A DNA stretch of 64,000 nt from Acidisoma silvae (lineage in GTDB: Bacteria > Pseudomonadota > Alphaproteobacteria > Acetobacterales > Acetobacteraceae). How positions within the stretch are numbered: position 1 is the first letter of the stretch; each line of letters opens with the position of its first letter. This document shows positions 1-8,472 of this stretch, one piece after another. The translations under genes and the position numbers were made by a program. A model generated the notes under the pieces. It made no database searches and was not told the DNA's origin. It worked only from the letters and a program-made list of their open reading frames with translations. Where the stretch lies: positions 434,001 through 498,000 of the forward strand of contig NZ_JAESVB010000001.1 of NCBI RefSeq assembly GCF_020618775.1, read 5' to 3'.

Positions 1-2
1 GC

Positions 3-668
3 GCCAGCGGCATGGCGCTGCTGCCGCTGATCGCCGCCGCCGCCCAGCGGCGCGGCATGGCCGCGCCCATGACGATTGCCTATCAGTCCGAAGACGCCGA
101 TTTTACCGCCGTCACCGCGCGCCTTGCCGCCATGCAGCCGGATGTGCTGATCCATTTCGGCTCCAGCGAGGACGTGGTTCTGCTGCATGCGGCGCTGGCA
201 AACCGGCGCTGGCGTCCGCGCGCCATGATCGGCGCATCCTCGCCCTATGGGTCACGCGATACCGCCATGATGGTGGGGCCGGCGATGGAAGGCACGCTCG
301 CCATTGGCGTCGCGCCGTACAGCATCGACGCGCGCCTGGCCCCGGATGCGGCGATGGTCGCGACGCTGTATGAGCAGCAATTCGGGGCCGCGCCGCGTTC
401 CGGCCTCAGCCTGTCGCATTTTGCCGGGGCGGGGCTGTGTTTCGATACGCTGCGCCTGGCCAAGACGACGGACAAGGACAAGGTGCTGGCCGTCGTGCAG
501 GGGCTGGGTCTGGCTGAGGGCACGCTCGCCAACGGCTGGGGCGCTCTGTTCGGGCCAGGTGGCCAGAATCTGCGCGCCTTCACCTCGCTGGCGCAATGGC
601 AGAATGGGCGGCTCGTCTCGCTGCTGCCCAAGGACGGTGCCTCGGGCCGCTTCCGTCTGAGGGTCTAA
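3..668 (+). CDS. ABC transporter substrate-binding protein, Leu/Ile/Val type (5' truncated)
   Basis: C-terminal 221 residues of a periplasmic type-1 binding protein. The reading frame is open to the left edge, so the true start and any signal peptide lie outside the window. The visible part alternates short strands and helices as in Peripla_BP_6 proteins: a second-lobe segment (DVLIHFGSSEDVVLL), a hinge-like return (EGTLAIGVAPYSID) and a C-terminal stretch resembling the family's final lobe (AGLCFDTLRLAKTTDKDKV). Such proteins deliver amino acids, amides or aromatic acids to a Liv-type ABC transporter. No permease or ATPase follows on the right, so any partners must lie to the left. The substrate cannot be told from this fragment. 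Confidence 0.7.
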   Translation, partial: ASGMALLPLIAAAAQRRGMAAPMTIAYQSEDADFTAVTARLAAMQPDVLIHFGSSEDVVLLHAALANRRWRPRAMIGASSPYGSRDTAMMVGPAMEGTLAIGVAPYSIDARLAPDAAMVATLYEQQFGAAPRSGLSLSHFAGAGLCFDTLRLAKTTDKDKVLAVVQGLGLAEGTLANGWGALFGPGGQNLRAFTSLAQWQNGRLVSLLPKDGASGRFRLRV

Positions 669-783
669 CCGGCGATCGGTCGGCATCACGTTTCGCTGAA
701 ATGCGGCGCGTGCAGGCCCCCGATGGCGTTGGAAAAGCGGCGAAATCCCTAGCTGCTGTTCATCACAAACAGGGGTGTTCGTC

Positions 784-954
784 ATGCTGAAATGGGCGAT
801 CATTTTCGCGATCGTTGCCATCATCGCCGCAGCGCTGGGCTTTACCGGCGTTGCAGGCGCGGCGGCTGCCATCGCGAAGCTATTGTTCTTCGTCTTCCTG
901 GTTATCTTTCTTGTCTTCCTGGTCCTGTCGATCACGGCAGCACGGCAATTATAG
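784..954 (+). CDS. DUF1328 small membrane protein (YtjA-like)
   Basis: A 56-residue hydrophobic protein with two predicted membrane segments (about residues 2-22 and 29-52) joined by a Gly/Ala turn ([15 protein letters not shown]), the hallmark of the DUF1328/YtjA family. It starts [12 protein letters not shown] and ends ITAARQL. An AGGGG ribosome-binding site lies just upstream of the ATG. It is a single-gene unit, followed at once by a strong terminator. Its function is unknown; relatives are found in inner membranes and have been linked to stress conditions. Family assignment is by pattern and length (usual size 50-60 residues). Confidence 0.85.
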   Translation: MLKWAIIFAIVAIIAAALGFTGVAGAAAAIAKLLFFVFLVIFLVFLVLSITAARQL

Positions 955-981
955 AAAGCTAATTCCTAACGCCTGAATAGG

Positions 982-1016
982 AAAAGCGCAGTCGCTGCCA
1001 GCGACTGCGCTTTTTT
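982..1016 (+). terminator. Rho-independent terminator after the DUF1328 gene
   Basis: A perfect 11-bp stem (GCGCAGTCGCT and its complement) with a 3-nt loop, preceded by four A and followed by six T. It lies 28 bp after the DUF1328 stop codon. Confidence 0.93.
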
Positions 1017-1263
1017 GTTGTGCGCACCGTGTATTGCGAATCTTTGCTCTGTCGTGATCGGTTTAGAGACGATTTTCAGCCGGAATTGCCTTCCCCTGTC
1101 TTACTTCCTCCATAGACTTATGAGCAAAGAAGGCATGTCGCGGTCACCCGCGGCAGCAGGCGGAATGGGCGGCGGCCGATCCGGGCCGCGGTCTGGAATT
1201 CTATTTGCATGACGGCAGGCACCGCCCCACGGGGCGGATGGTTGAGCCCCGGGACTTCGGACG
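1017..1263. other. Intergenic stretch before the ClC gene
   Basis: Together with the terminator this forms a gene-free interval of about 309 bp (955-1263). No supported reading frame, repeat or clear promoter was seen. It presumably holds the promoter of the downstream chloride channel gene. Confidence 0.4.
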
Positions 1264-3054
1264 ATGTCGACGCGCACCTGGCCAGGCCGCAGCCGCCGCC
1301 AACAATGGGGAGACTGGGTTCTCCACGCCCCGCAGACCTTGCGGGCCCTGGTCCGCGCGGACGAAATCTGGCTGACCGTGCTGGCCGCCGTCGTTGGCAT
1401 CGGCGCCGGCATCATCGTCGTCACCATGAACGGCACCATCCAGCTTCTGCATGAAACGCTATTCCAAATTCCCAGCGGCGGCCGGCTGAGTTCAGCCTCC
1501 GAAATCGCCTTGCCCCGGCTATTGCTGGTGCCCAGCCTGGGCGGGCTTCTTCTTGGTCTCTTCGGGCTGGCGCTGGCGCGCTGGCGCCCGCATCGCGCCA
1601 TCGATCCGATCGAGGCCAATGCGCTGTATGGCGGCCGCATGTCGGTCATCGACAGCATCATCGTCTGCGCGCAGACGCTGCTCTCCTGCGGGGTCGGCGC
1701 CTCGGTCGGCCTGGAAGCGGGCTATACCCAGATGGGATCGGCCATCGCCTCCTGGCTTGGGCGCAGCTTCCGCCTGCGGCGCACAGATTTGCGGCTGATG
1801 GTCGGCTGCGGCGCGGCCGGGGCCATCGGCGCCGCCTTCAATGCGCCGCTGGCCGGCGCCTTCTACGGTATCGAACTGGTCATCGGCACCTACACGATCG
1901 GCAATCTGGCGCCGGTCGTGGTGGCGTCGCTCAGCGCTGTCTTCGTCGAGCGCGGCCTGCATGGCGGCATCGACGGGTTCAGCCTGCTGCTGCCGGATAG
2001 TTTTCCGGTCGTCCAATTCGTGCCGATCCTGGCGCTGGGCATTATCTGCGCCCTGGTCGCGATCGCCGTCATGCGTGGCGTCACGGTCGCGGAAGGCTGG
2101 TTCCGCCGCAGCCCGCTGCCAGTCTGGTCCCGCCCCATGGTCGGCGGCCTCATCGTCGGTCTGTGCGGCATGGTGACACCCATGGTTCTGTCCTCGGGCC
2201 ATGGGGCGCTGCGCGACGGCCTGGGCATGGACTATCCGCTGCTGCTGATCCTGACCGGACTGGTGCTGAAATCCATCGCCTCCGCCGTGTCCATCGGGTC
2301 CGGCTTTCGCGGCGGCTTGTTCTTCGCGTCCCTGTTCCTGGGGTCACTGGTCGGCAAGGTCTTCGCCGGGGTTCTGGCGCTGCTGGCCGTGGGGCCGGTT
2401 CTGCCGCCCGTGGTCTATGGGCTGATCGGCATGAGCGCCATGGCGGTCGCCGTCATCGGCGGGCCGCTGACCATGTGCTTCCTGGCGCTGGAAAGCACGC
2501 AGAGCTTTCCGCTGACCGTCGCGGTACTGGCGGCCGTCATCGTCTCCTCGCTCACCGCTCGCCGCACCTTCGGCTATTCCTTCGCCACCTGGCGCTTTCA
2601 TCTGCGCGGCGAGGCCATCCGCAGCGCCGTCGATATCGGCTGGGTCAATAGCCTGAGCGTCGGGCGCATGATGCGGCGCGACCAGCGGACCATCCCGACC
2701 ACGACCACGCTGGATACCTTCCGGCGCGACTTCCCGCTGGGCTCCACCCATCGCGTCATCGTGGTGGATGAAAGCGGGCGCTATGCCGGCATCGTGCAGA
2801 CCTCGGAAGCCTTCAGCCCCGATATCACCGCCGAGCGTGTGGGCGAGCTTCTGCATGTGCCGGATACGGTGCTGACTCCGGCCATGACCGTGAAGACCGC
2901 CATCGCGCTCTTCGAGGAGTCGGAGAGCGATGCGCTGGCCGTGGTCGATAACAGCGACCATCGGCATGTCATCGGCCTGCTGACGGAACAGCATGCTTTG
3001 CGGCGCTATACTGAGGAATTGGACAGGCGGCGGCGGGAACTTTCGGGCGAATAG
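1264..3054 (+). CDS. ClC-family chloride channel/transporter with C-terminal CBS pair
   Basis: A 596-residue membrane protein moving chloride or a similar anion, as a channel or H+-coupled antiporter. The ClC core spans about residues 35-455. The filter region equivalent to the usual GREGP motif reads GLEAGYTQ (Glu151 is the expected gating glutamate), a variant of the canonical motif. The third filter region reads GSGFRGGLFFAS in place of GGIFAP. Two CBS domains follow (about 468-590) and probably bind a nucleotide or sense ionic state. Domain order and length fit bacterial ClC-CBS proteins. The start was taken as the ATG before the basic N-terminus; the ribosome-binding site is weak. It stands alone, with L33 147 bp downstream. 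The variant filter leaves ion preference open. Confidence 0.88.
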   Translation: MSTRTWPGRSRRQQWGDWVLHAPQTLRALVRADEIWLTVLAAVVGIGAGIIVVTMNGTIQLLHETLFQIPSGGRLSSASEIALPRLLLVPSLGGLLLGLFGLALARWRPHRAIDPIEANALYGGRMSVIDSIIVCAQTLLSCGVGASVGLEAGYTQMGSAIASWLGRSFRLRRTDLRLMVGCGAAGAIGAAFNAPLAGAFYGIELVIGTYTIGNLAPVVVASLSAVFVERGLHGGIDGFSLLLPDSFPVVQFVPILALGIICALVAIAVMRGVTVAEGWFRRSPLPVWSRPMVGGLIVGLCGMVTPMVLSSGHGALRDGLGMDYPLLLILTGLVLKSIASAVSIGSGFRGGLFFASLFLGSLVGKVFAGVLALLAVGPVLPPVVYGLIGMSAMAVAVIGGPLTMCFLALESTQSFPLTVAVLAAVIVSSLTARRTFGYSFATWRFHLRGEAIRSAVDIGWVNSLSVGRMMRRDQRTIPTTTTLDTFRRDFPLGSTHRVIVVDESGRYAGIVQTSEAFSPDITAERVGELLHVPDTVLTPAMTVKTAIALFEESESDALAVVDNSDHRHVIGLLTEQHALRRYTEELDRRRRELSGE

Positions 3055-3200
3055 GGTCCGCTCTGCGCACACTGGACTTGACCGCGCTGAGCCGATGGGT
3101 CATGTCCCGCCCCTGTTTTGGAATTAACGCGCTGGTCGCGGGCACCGATATCGCAGGGGCGGTTGAGGCGGTCTGAAGGGCGGCGACGGGAAGTGGACCT

Positions 3201-3368
3201 ATGGCGAAGTCGAACACCGTTCAGATCAAGCTCCTCTCCACCGCGGAGACGGGCTATTTCTATGTGACCAAGAAGAACACGCGCGCGCAGACGGGCAAGC
3301 TGGAATTCAAGAAGTATGATCCGGTTGCCCGCAAGCATGTCGTGTTCCGCGAAGCCAAAATTAAGTAA
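3201..3368 (+). CDS. rpmG: 50S ribosomal protein L33
   Basis: A 55-residue protein reading [20 protein letters not shown] at the start and VFREAKIK at the end, the standard length and sequence of bacterial L33, a structural protein of the large ribosomal subunit near the E site. This copy lacks the paired CxxC zinc motifs, so it is the zinc-independent (C-) form usual in alphaproteobacteria. It is a monocistronic gene with its own terminator. Confidence 0.97.
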   Translation: MAKSNTVQIKLLSTAETGYFYVTKKNTRAQTGKLEFKKYDPVARKHVVFREAKIK

Positions 3369-3416
3369 TCAGGCTGTCGTGGCGCCCCGTCGCGGGCGCT
3401 GACACGGTTGCGATGA

Positions 3417-3452
3417 AAAACCCCGCTGCGGCCACTGGCCGTGCGGGGTTTT
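3417..3452 (+). terminator. Rho-independent terminator after rpmG
   Basis: AAAACCCCGC and its exact complement GCGGGGTTTT enclose a second, inner hairpin (GCGGCC-ACT-GGCCGT). It lies about 50 bp after the rpmG stop codon. Confidence 0.93.
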
Positions 3453-3490
3453 CGTGGTTGTATGTAGGCTTGGATGAGCCGGGATGAGAC

Positions 3491-4348
3491 ATGACTGAGG
3501 CCGGGCCAGTATATCGGAGCGGCGTTGGTGATGCGCCGACGCCCTATTCCTCGGCTAACGGCACAGAACACAGTATGGTTTTGTCTGCCGCCCATGAGTT
3601 TCTGATTTTTGGTCTCAAGCAAGCCTGGGCTTGCCTGTTCGGCGGGGCGCTTCTTGTCCTGATCGTCCTGACCCGGCTTTGCTACCCCGCAGCGGCAGCT
3701 TTACCACGCTACGACGCATTATTCGTCGCGGCCTTAGCCATCCAGATCGTGTTTTTGGTTTGTGGGCTTGAAAGTCTGGAAGAGGCCGGCGTCATTCTTG
3801 CCTTCCATCTCGTGGGCACGCTGATGGAGCTGTTCAAGACTTCTGTCGGCTCATGGCACTATCCCGAAGTGAATTACATCAGGGTTGCCCATGTCCCGCT
3901 ATTCACCGGCTTTATGTATGCGGCAGTCGGCAGTTATCTCTTTCGAATCTGGCGCATATTCGATTTTGATTTCGCGAAGCATCCGAGGCTTGGGTGGATC
4001 ATTCCGCTGTCTGGGCTGAGTTACGCAAATTTTTACGCCGATCACTGGGCTCTGGATTTTCGATATGGTCTGATCGCCGCAGCGATAGTGCTGTTCGGGC
4101 GCACGACCATCTATTTTACGATCGCGAAAACCCAGCGACATATGCCGCTGCTTCTAGGCTTCGCCCTGGTCACTTTGTTCATCTGGCTGGGTGAGAACAT
4201 CGGAACTGCGGGGCATATCTGGCTTTATCCGGATCAGGTCAAAACATGGGTCATCGTGTCGCCAGCAAAGCTGACGTCTTGGTTTTTGCTGATGCTGATA
4301 TCCTACACGATGGTCGCAATTGCTAATGCAAGGTGGCGACCCCACTAA
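3491..4348 (+). CDS. DUF817 family integral membrane protein
   Basis: A 285-residue protein with about seven or eight membrane segments. Recognisable DUF817 features are the charged motif CGLESLEEAGVILAFHLVGT, the sequence VGSWHYPE followed by a motif with paired His/Pro (AHVPLFTGFMYAAVGSY), NFYADHW and WLGENIGT. The function is unknown; conserved acidic and His residues inside the membrane suggest an enzyme or ion-binding role. The ATG at 3491 is preceded by a weak GGGATGAG; an in-frame ATG at 3575 (MVLSAAHEFL) gives a length nearer the family core and may be the real start. Codon use is visibly less GC-rich than in the neighbours (frequent TTT, TTG, CAT), suggesting a later arrival. It is convergent with kdsD, 32 bp away. 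Confidence 0.85.
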   Translation: MTEAGPVYRSGVGDAPTPYSSANGTEHSMVLSAAHEFLIFGLKQAWACLFGGALLVLIVLTRLCYPAAAALPRYDALFVAALAIQIVFLVCGLESLEEAGVILAFHLVGTLMELFKTSVGSWHYPEVNYIRVAHVPLFTGFMYAAVGSYLFRIWRIFDFDFAKHPRLGWIIPLSGLSYANFYADHWALDFRYGLIAAAIVLFGRTTIYFTIAKTQRHMPLLLGFALVTLFIWLGENIGTAGHIWLYPDQVKTWVIVSPAKLTSWFLLMLISYTMVAIANARWRPH

Positions 4349-4380
4349 GCCTAGGCCGCGCGGGTTTTCAGTTTTGCGCC

Positions 4381-5346
4381 TTAGGCGACTCCGGCGCGGA
4401 GCAGGTCGTGGATATGGACCAGCCCGATGGGCTTCTCGTCCTGCACCACGAAAATGCAGGTAATGCGCAGCTCGTTCATGCGCGCCAAGGCCAGGGCGGC
4501 GAGATCGCCAGGCTGCATGATCTGCGGCCGGCGGCCCATGGCCTGTTCCACCGGCATATCGACAAACCCGGCCCGAAAGGCGCGGCGCAGATCGCCGTCG
4601 GTCAGCGCGCCGGCCAGGTGGCCGTCGCCGTCCACCACGGCCGCGATGCCGAACCGCTTGGACGTCATTTCCACAATGCCGGCGGAGAGGCTGGCTCCGG
4701 CGGCGATCAGCGGCAGCTGGTCGCCGGTATGCATCAACTGCCCCACCGTCAGCAGGCGGGCGCCGAGCTTGCCGCCCGGGTGATAGCGCTGGAAGTCATG
4801 CGCCGTGAAACCGCTGCGCTCCAGCAGCAGAATGGCCAGCGCGTCGCCCGCCACAAGCTGCATCGTGGTGCTGGTGGTGGGCGCCAGACCGTTCGGGCAG
4901 GCCTCCTCAGAAACCGGCAGCAGCAGGCGAATATCGGCGGCGCGGCCGAGCGCACTGTCGGGACGCGAGGTCATGGCGATCAGCTTGATGCCGAAACGGC
5001 GCGTATAGGCCACGATATCGGCCAGTTCCGGCGTCTCGCCCGACCAGGACAGCGCCAGAACCACGTCATTCGGCGCGATCATGCCCAGATCGCCGTGGCT
5101 GGCCTCGGCGGGATGGACGAAATGGCTGGGCGTGCCGGTGCTGGCCAGTGTGGCCGCGATCTTACGGCCGATGAGCCCGGACTTGCCCATGCCGGTGACG
5201 ATGACGCAGCCGCTTTGCTCGATCAGGCTGGCGACATCCGCGAAACTGTCCCCCAGGCCGCCCGGCAGGGCCGCTTCCAGGGCGGCCAGGCCCTGCATTT
5301 CCGTGCGGATGGTGCGCAGAACGGTATCGGTTGCGGATGATGTCAT
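4381..5346 (-). CDS. kdsD: Arabinose-5-phosphate isomerase (KpsF/GutQ family)
   Basis: A 321-residue cytoplasmic enzyme converting ribulose 5-phosphate to arabinose 5-phosphate, the first step to KDO of lipopolysaccharide. The N-terminal SIS domain (about 40-170) carries VTGMGKSGLIGRKIAATLAS, the PAEASHGDLG segment with the active-site His, and the SWSGET phosphate-binding loop. The signature YHPGGKLG is followed by two CBS domains (about 205-320). Length and domain order match KdsD/GutQ. It lies 48 bp downstream of an amidase gene on the same strand, with a GC-rich hairpin in the gap touching its ribosome-binding region. It belongs with hldE (22-23 kb) in inner-core LPS synthesis. Confidence 0.93.
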   Translation of the reverse strand: MTSSATDTVLRTIRTEMQGLAALEAALPGGLGDSFADVASLIEQSGCVIVTGMGKSGLIGRKIAATLASTGTPSHFVHPAEASHGDLGMIAPNDVVLALSWSGETPELADIVAYTRRFGIKLIAMTSRPDSALGRAADIRLLLPVSEEACPNGLAPTTSTTMQLVAGDALAILLLERSGFTAHDFQRYHPGGKLGARLLTVGQLMHTGDQLPLIAAGASLSAGIVEMTSKRFGIAAVVDGDGHLAGALTDGDLRRAFRAGFVDMPVEQAMGRRPQIMQPGDLAALALARMNELRITCIFVVQDEKPIGLVHIHDLLRAGVA

Positions 5347-5350
5347 GGCG

Positions 5351-5384
5351 GGCCCCCGGCCCCTGTTTAGGCGAGCCGGGGGCC
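5351..5384 (-). promoter_or_regulatory. GC-rich hairpin in the leader of kdsD
   Basis: GGCCCCCGGC and its exact complement GCCGGGGGCC are separated by 14 nt, in the 48-bp gap between the amidase stop codon and the kdsD start. The kdsD-proximal arm ends 4 nt before the ATG and contains the only G-rich ribosome-binding candidate. There is no T-run, so either weak termination or translational masking of kdsD is possible; this is inference. Confidence 0.55.
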
Positions 5385-5394
5385 GCGGTCGAGA

Positions 5395-6942
5395 TTAGAG
5401 CAGGGTTGGCGCGCGGCGGTGATGCGTCGCCTGCTCATAGGCATAGGCCTGGGCCAGTAGTTCGGCCTCGCTCCATTTCGGTCCGACGAAGATGAGGTTG
5501 AAGGGCGCGCCGGAGGCATAGAAGCCGGCCGGCACGGTGACGCCCGGCAGGCCGGCGATATTGATTTCGCTGACCGTCGTCTCATCAATCCGGCCGCCGC
5601 TATGCAGCCCGGCCAGGTCCGTCCGCATCTGCGGGAAGCACAGACCGTCGAGCTTTTCGGCGGCGAAGACCGCCGTGAAAATCTCCATATAGGCTTCGCG
5701 CGCCTCCACGAAGTCCGACAGGTCGGGCGGCAGGCTGGGGTTGGCGAGGCAGGCCGCGAATTGCCGCGCATAGGTCATGTAATGCAGCGCGCCGCCGGGG
5801 GCGAAGGCGTCATCCGCCTTGGTGGCTTCGGCGAATTCCGCGAAGGTCTTCAGCGCGGCATCGGGGCCGAGGCGCTTCAGATACTGCTCGACGTCGTAAG
5901 GCACGGATTCCATGCCGCGCGCGTCGAAATCCTGTCCCGGCACGGTCTGGCGGCGCAGTTCGGCGAAGCCGCTGCCGGCGAAGGGATCGGGCACCAGAAC
6001 GGCGCCCTGGGCGGCGAGTTCCTCCTGCGCGCGGACATAAAGGCTGGCGGCCTCGTCTGACAGCGGCTGGTTGCGCCAGCCGGCGCCGTAAAGACCGATG
6101 CGCTTGCCCTGCAAAGCATCCTTGGAGAGTTTCGACGTATAGCCGCCCTTCGGCTTATGGCCGACGCCGGCGATGGTCTTGGGGTCTTCCGCCGTGAAGC
6201 CGGCCAGCACATCCAGGCACAAAGCCGCGTCCCGCACGCAGCGGGCGATAGGACCGACGACATCGCGATGGGCGGACAAAGGCACCACGCCGGCATTGGG
6301 CACCAGCGCATGGCTCGGCTTGATGCCGACCAGCCCCTGGGCCGAGGCCGGGTTCTGGATCGACCCGCCGGTCTCCTCGGCCAGGCCCAGCACGGCCAGG
6401 CTGGCGGCGACGCAGGCGGCTGTCCCGGTGCTGCTGCCGCCGGGCAGCAAAGCAGGGGCCGCGACATTCAGCGTCGGGCCGGCGAAACTGTCATTCGCGT
6501 CCGCGCCGGTATGGCTCAGGATCGGGACATTCGTCTTGCCGAGAATGACGGTATCGGCCGCCTTCATGCGGGCCACAACCGGGCTGTCTGTCGCCGGCAT
6601 CAGATCGACGCCGCCCGTCTTGCTGTAAAGCTGCGCCCAGCCGGCCGTGGTCGGGATCCCGACCATATCCATGGGGTCTTTTACGACGACGGGAATGCCG
6701 GCCAGCGGCCCCAGCGTTTCGCCGGCCGCGCGGCGGCGGTCGATGGCGCGCGCCGTTTCCAGCGCATTCGGGTTCATGAACAGGATGGCGTTGTATTTCG
6801 GGTTGTATGTCGCGATGCGATCCAGAAACGCCTGGGTCAGCGCTTCCGAGGTCGTCGTGCCGGCGGCCATGGCCGCCTGAGCCGTTTCGACCGTGAGTTC
6901 GACCAGATCGACGGCGGGCGAGGGGACAGGGCTTTCAGTCAT
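5395..6942 (-). CDS. Amidase (amidase-signature family)
   Basis: A 515-residue hydrolase of the Ser-cisSer-Lys amidase-signature family, cleaving carboxamides. The triad is visible: Lys88 (VVVKDPMDM), Ser170 (PGGSS) and nucleophile Ser194 (ETGGSIQNPA), with the usual 24-residue spacing between the serines. The start was placed at MTESPVPSP because upstream codons do not fit the family and typical members begin with a DLVELT-type helix about here. It lacks GatA-like features and has no gatB or gatC neighbour, so it is a catabolic amidase rather than a tRNA amidotransferase subunit. It is a close paralogue of the amidase at 29491-30975. The substrate is unknown. Confidence 0.88.
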   Translation of the reverse strand: MTESPVPSPAVDLVELTVETAQAAMAAGTTTSEALTQAFLDRIATYNPKYNAILFMNPNALETARAIDRRRAAGETLGPLAGIPVVVKDPMDMVGIPTTAGWAQLYSKTGGVDLMPATDSPVVARMKAADTVILGKTNVPILSHTGADANDSFAGPTLNVAAPALLPGGSSTGTAACVAASLAVLGLAEETGGSIQNPASAQGLVGIKPSHALVPNAGVVPLSAHRDVVGPIARCVRDAALCLDVLAGFTAEDPKTIAGVGHKPKGGYTSKLSKDALQGKRIGLYGAGWRNQPLSDEAASLYVRAQEELAAQGAVLVPDPFAGSGFAELRRQTVPGQDFDARGMESVPYDVEQYLKRLGPDAALKTFAEFAEATKADDAFAPGGALHYMTYARQFAACLANPSLPPDLSDFVEAREAYMEIFTAVFAAEKLDGLCFPQMRTDLAGLHSGGRIDETTVSEINIAGLPGVTVPAGFYASGAPFNLIFVGPKWSEAELLAQAYAYEQATHHRRAPTLL

Positions 6943-7069
6943 CGCGCAGAGACTCCGATAGTTTGGCCGATGCAATTGGCGGACGGGAACGGCAGCGTCC
7001 CCGATACCTCGGCTGGAATGCAAGATGCCGGCCGTCTAGATTGGCGACCTGATAATTATGAGAGCCGCC

Positions 7070-7906
7070 ATGCACCGCCCCTTCCGCCTGGTCGACGTTT
7101 TCGGCCGCGACGATTTTTCAGGCAATCCGCTCGCCGTGATTGCAGACGCCGAAGGGCTGGATACGGAAACGATGCAGCGCATCACGCGCTGGCTCAACCT
7201 GTCCGAGACGACGTTTCTGCTGCCGCCGACGACGCCAGAGGCGGACTATCGCGTGCGGATTTTCACGCTGACGCGCGAATTGCCTTTCGCCGGCCACCCG
7301 ACGCTCGGCACCTGCCACGCTTGGCTTGAAGCCGGCGGCCAGCCGCGCATGCCTGGGCGCATCGTGCAGGAATGCGGGGCCGGATTGATCCCCATTCGCC
7401 AATCGGACAGGGGTCTCGCCTTTGCCGCGCCGCCCTTGCTGCGCTCCGGCCCGCCGAGCCAGCAAGACTTGGAGGAGGCTGCGGATTTCCTCAACATCTC
7501 CCGCGCGTCCATCATGGACGCCGCATGGATCGACAACGGCCCCGGCTGGCTCGGCATCATGCTGGAATCGGCCGGTGCGGTTCTGGCCTTGCAGCCCAAG
7601 CGCAGCCACCCCCGGCAGATCGACGTGGGTGTGGTCGGCCCGCATTCCATCGGCCAGGAAGCGGCCTATGAGCTGCGCGCCCTATTCACGGATGCCCAGG
7701 GCTCGGTGATCGAAGACCCTGTCACCGGCAGCCTGAACGCTTCTGTGGCGCAATGGCTCTACGCGTCGGGCCGCGTCGATGGTCCCTACATTGCAGCACA
7801 GGGAACCGTGCTGGGCCGGACGGGGCGCGTGCAGATAGAGCGCGACGCCGATGGTACAATCTGGGTCGGGGGCGCCACGCGCACCCTGTTTTCCGGCCAG
7901 AGCTGA
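7070..7906 (+). CDS. PhzF family isomerase/epimerase-like protein
   Basis: A 278-residue cytoplasmic protein with the diaminopimelate-epimerase-like double fold of the PhzF family. Seen: the N-terminal FRLVDVFGRDDFSGNPLAV, the catalytic acid Glu46 in NLSETTFL, LPFAGHPTLGTCHAWL, and the C-terminal VIEDPVTGSLNASVAQWL. Length is typical. PhzF of phenazine producers isomerises a dihydro-hydroxyanthranilate intermediate, but no other phz gene is present, so the substrate here is unknown. The ATG at 7070 gives the canonical MHRPFRLVDVFG start; an ATG four codons earlier (7058) is possible. It is divergent from the amidase gene with a 127-bp gap. Confidence 0.9.
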   Translation: MHRPFRLVDVFGRDDFSGNPLAVIADAEGLDTETMQRITRWLNLSETTFLLPPTTPEADYRVRIFTLTRELPFAGHPTLGTCHAWLEAGGQPRMPGRIVQECGAGLIPIRQSDRGLAFAAPPLLRSGPPSQQDLEEAADFLNISRASIMDAAWIDNGPGWLGIMLESAGAVLALQPKRSHPRQIDVGVVGPHSIGQEAAYELRALFTDAQGSVIEDPVTGSLNASVAQWLYASGRVDGPYIAAQGTVLGRTGRVQIERDADGTIWVGGATRTLFSGQS

Positions 7907-7968
7907 GGAATGCGTGACAGGGATCGGCGATGCGATCCCTTTGCAACCGTTTCGTGACCGTCCATAGA

Positions 7969-7995
7969 GGCGGCAGCATAGCCGATGCTGCCGCC
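7969..7995. promoter_or_regulatory. Perfect 11-bp stem-loop between phzF-like and doxX-like genes
   Basis: GGCGGCAGCAT, a 5-nt loop, then the exact complement ATGCTGCCGCC, 62 bp after the PhzF stop codon. There is no T-run, so it is either a weak terminator for the upstream gene or a structure in the 5' leader of the DoxX gene. Confidence 0.55.
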
Positions 7996-8002
7996 AGCCG
8001 CA

Positions 8003-8017
8003 TCGATATCATATCGA
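8003..8017. promoter_or_regulatory. Candidate operator palindrome upstream of the DoxX gene
   Basis: TCGATAT-C-ATATCGA is a perfect 7+1+7 palindrome, 27 bp before the DoxX start codon and 7 bp after a stem-loop. It is AT-rich against the local background, as operators often are. No regulator gene is adjacent, so its role is inferred from symmetry and position only. Confidence 0.4.
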
Positions 8018-8044
8018 ATCAATCTTTTCGCAAGGACGGCCCCT

Positions 8045-8467
8045 ATGAACAGTTCTGGACATAATCAGTTTCGGGACGAAGTCGTCCTCGTCGCGCGGAT
8101 CATGCTGGTTTTGCTTTTTCTGATTTTCGGCTGGGGCAAGATCACGAATTTCGCAGGCACCGTCAGCTATATGGCCTCGACCGGCATGCCGGCGCCGACG
8201 CTCGGCGCCCTGATCGCGATCTTCATCGAATTCTTCGTCTCGATTGCCGTGCTCGTGGGTATTTTCACCCAGCCTCTGGCCGTGCTGATGGCCGTCTATA
8301 CGCTGGCCACCGGCTTTATCGGCCATAAATACTGGTCGATGACCGGCATGGCGCGATACGAAAACGAAATCAATTTCTTCAAGAATGTCAGCATCGCCGG
8401 CGGCTTCCTGCTGCTTTATGTCACCGGCCCCGGCCGCTATGCCTTGCATTTCAGCAAGCGTGGCTGA
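8045..8467 (+). CDS. DoxX family membrane protein
   Basis: A 140-residue protein with four membrane helices and the DoxX opening RIMLVLLFLIFGWGKITNF, followed by YMASTGMPAP, EFFVSIAVLVGIFTQPLAVL and the loop FIGHKYWSM. Relatives of this kind (YphA/DoxX) are small inner-membrane proteins, some linked to redox homeostasis and quinone-dependent oxidation; the role here is unknown. The start was set at MNSSGHNQF because AAGGA lies 9 nt before this ATG; upstream in-frame codons run through the two palindromes. It ends 5 bp before the stop of the convergent chrA gene. Confidence 0.87.
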   Translation: MNSSGHNQFRDEVVLVARIMLVLLFLIFGWGKITNFAGTVSYMASTGMPAPTLGALIAIFIEFFVSIAVLVGIFTQPLAVLMAVYTLATGFIGHKYWSMTGMARYENEINFFKNVSIAGGFLLLYVTGPGRYALHFSKRG

Positions 8468-8472
8468 CCGAG

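Noticed and set aside
5395-6942. GatA subunit of the amidotransferase
   Set aside because: No GatB/GatC neighbours and closer similarity to the second catabolic amidase in the window.
7070-7906. Phenazine biosynthesis cluster
   Set aside because: Only a PhzF-family gene is present; such genes are widespread without phenazine production.
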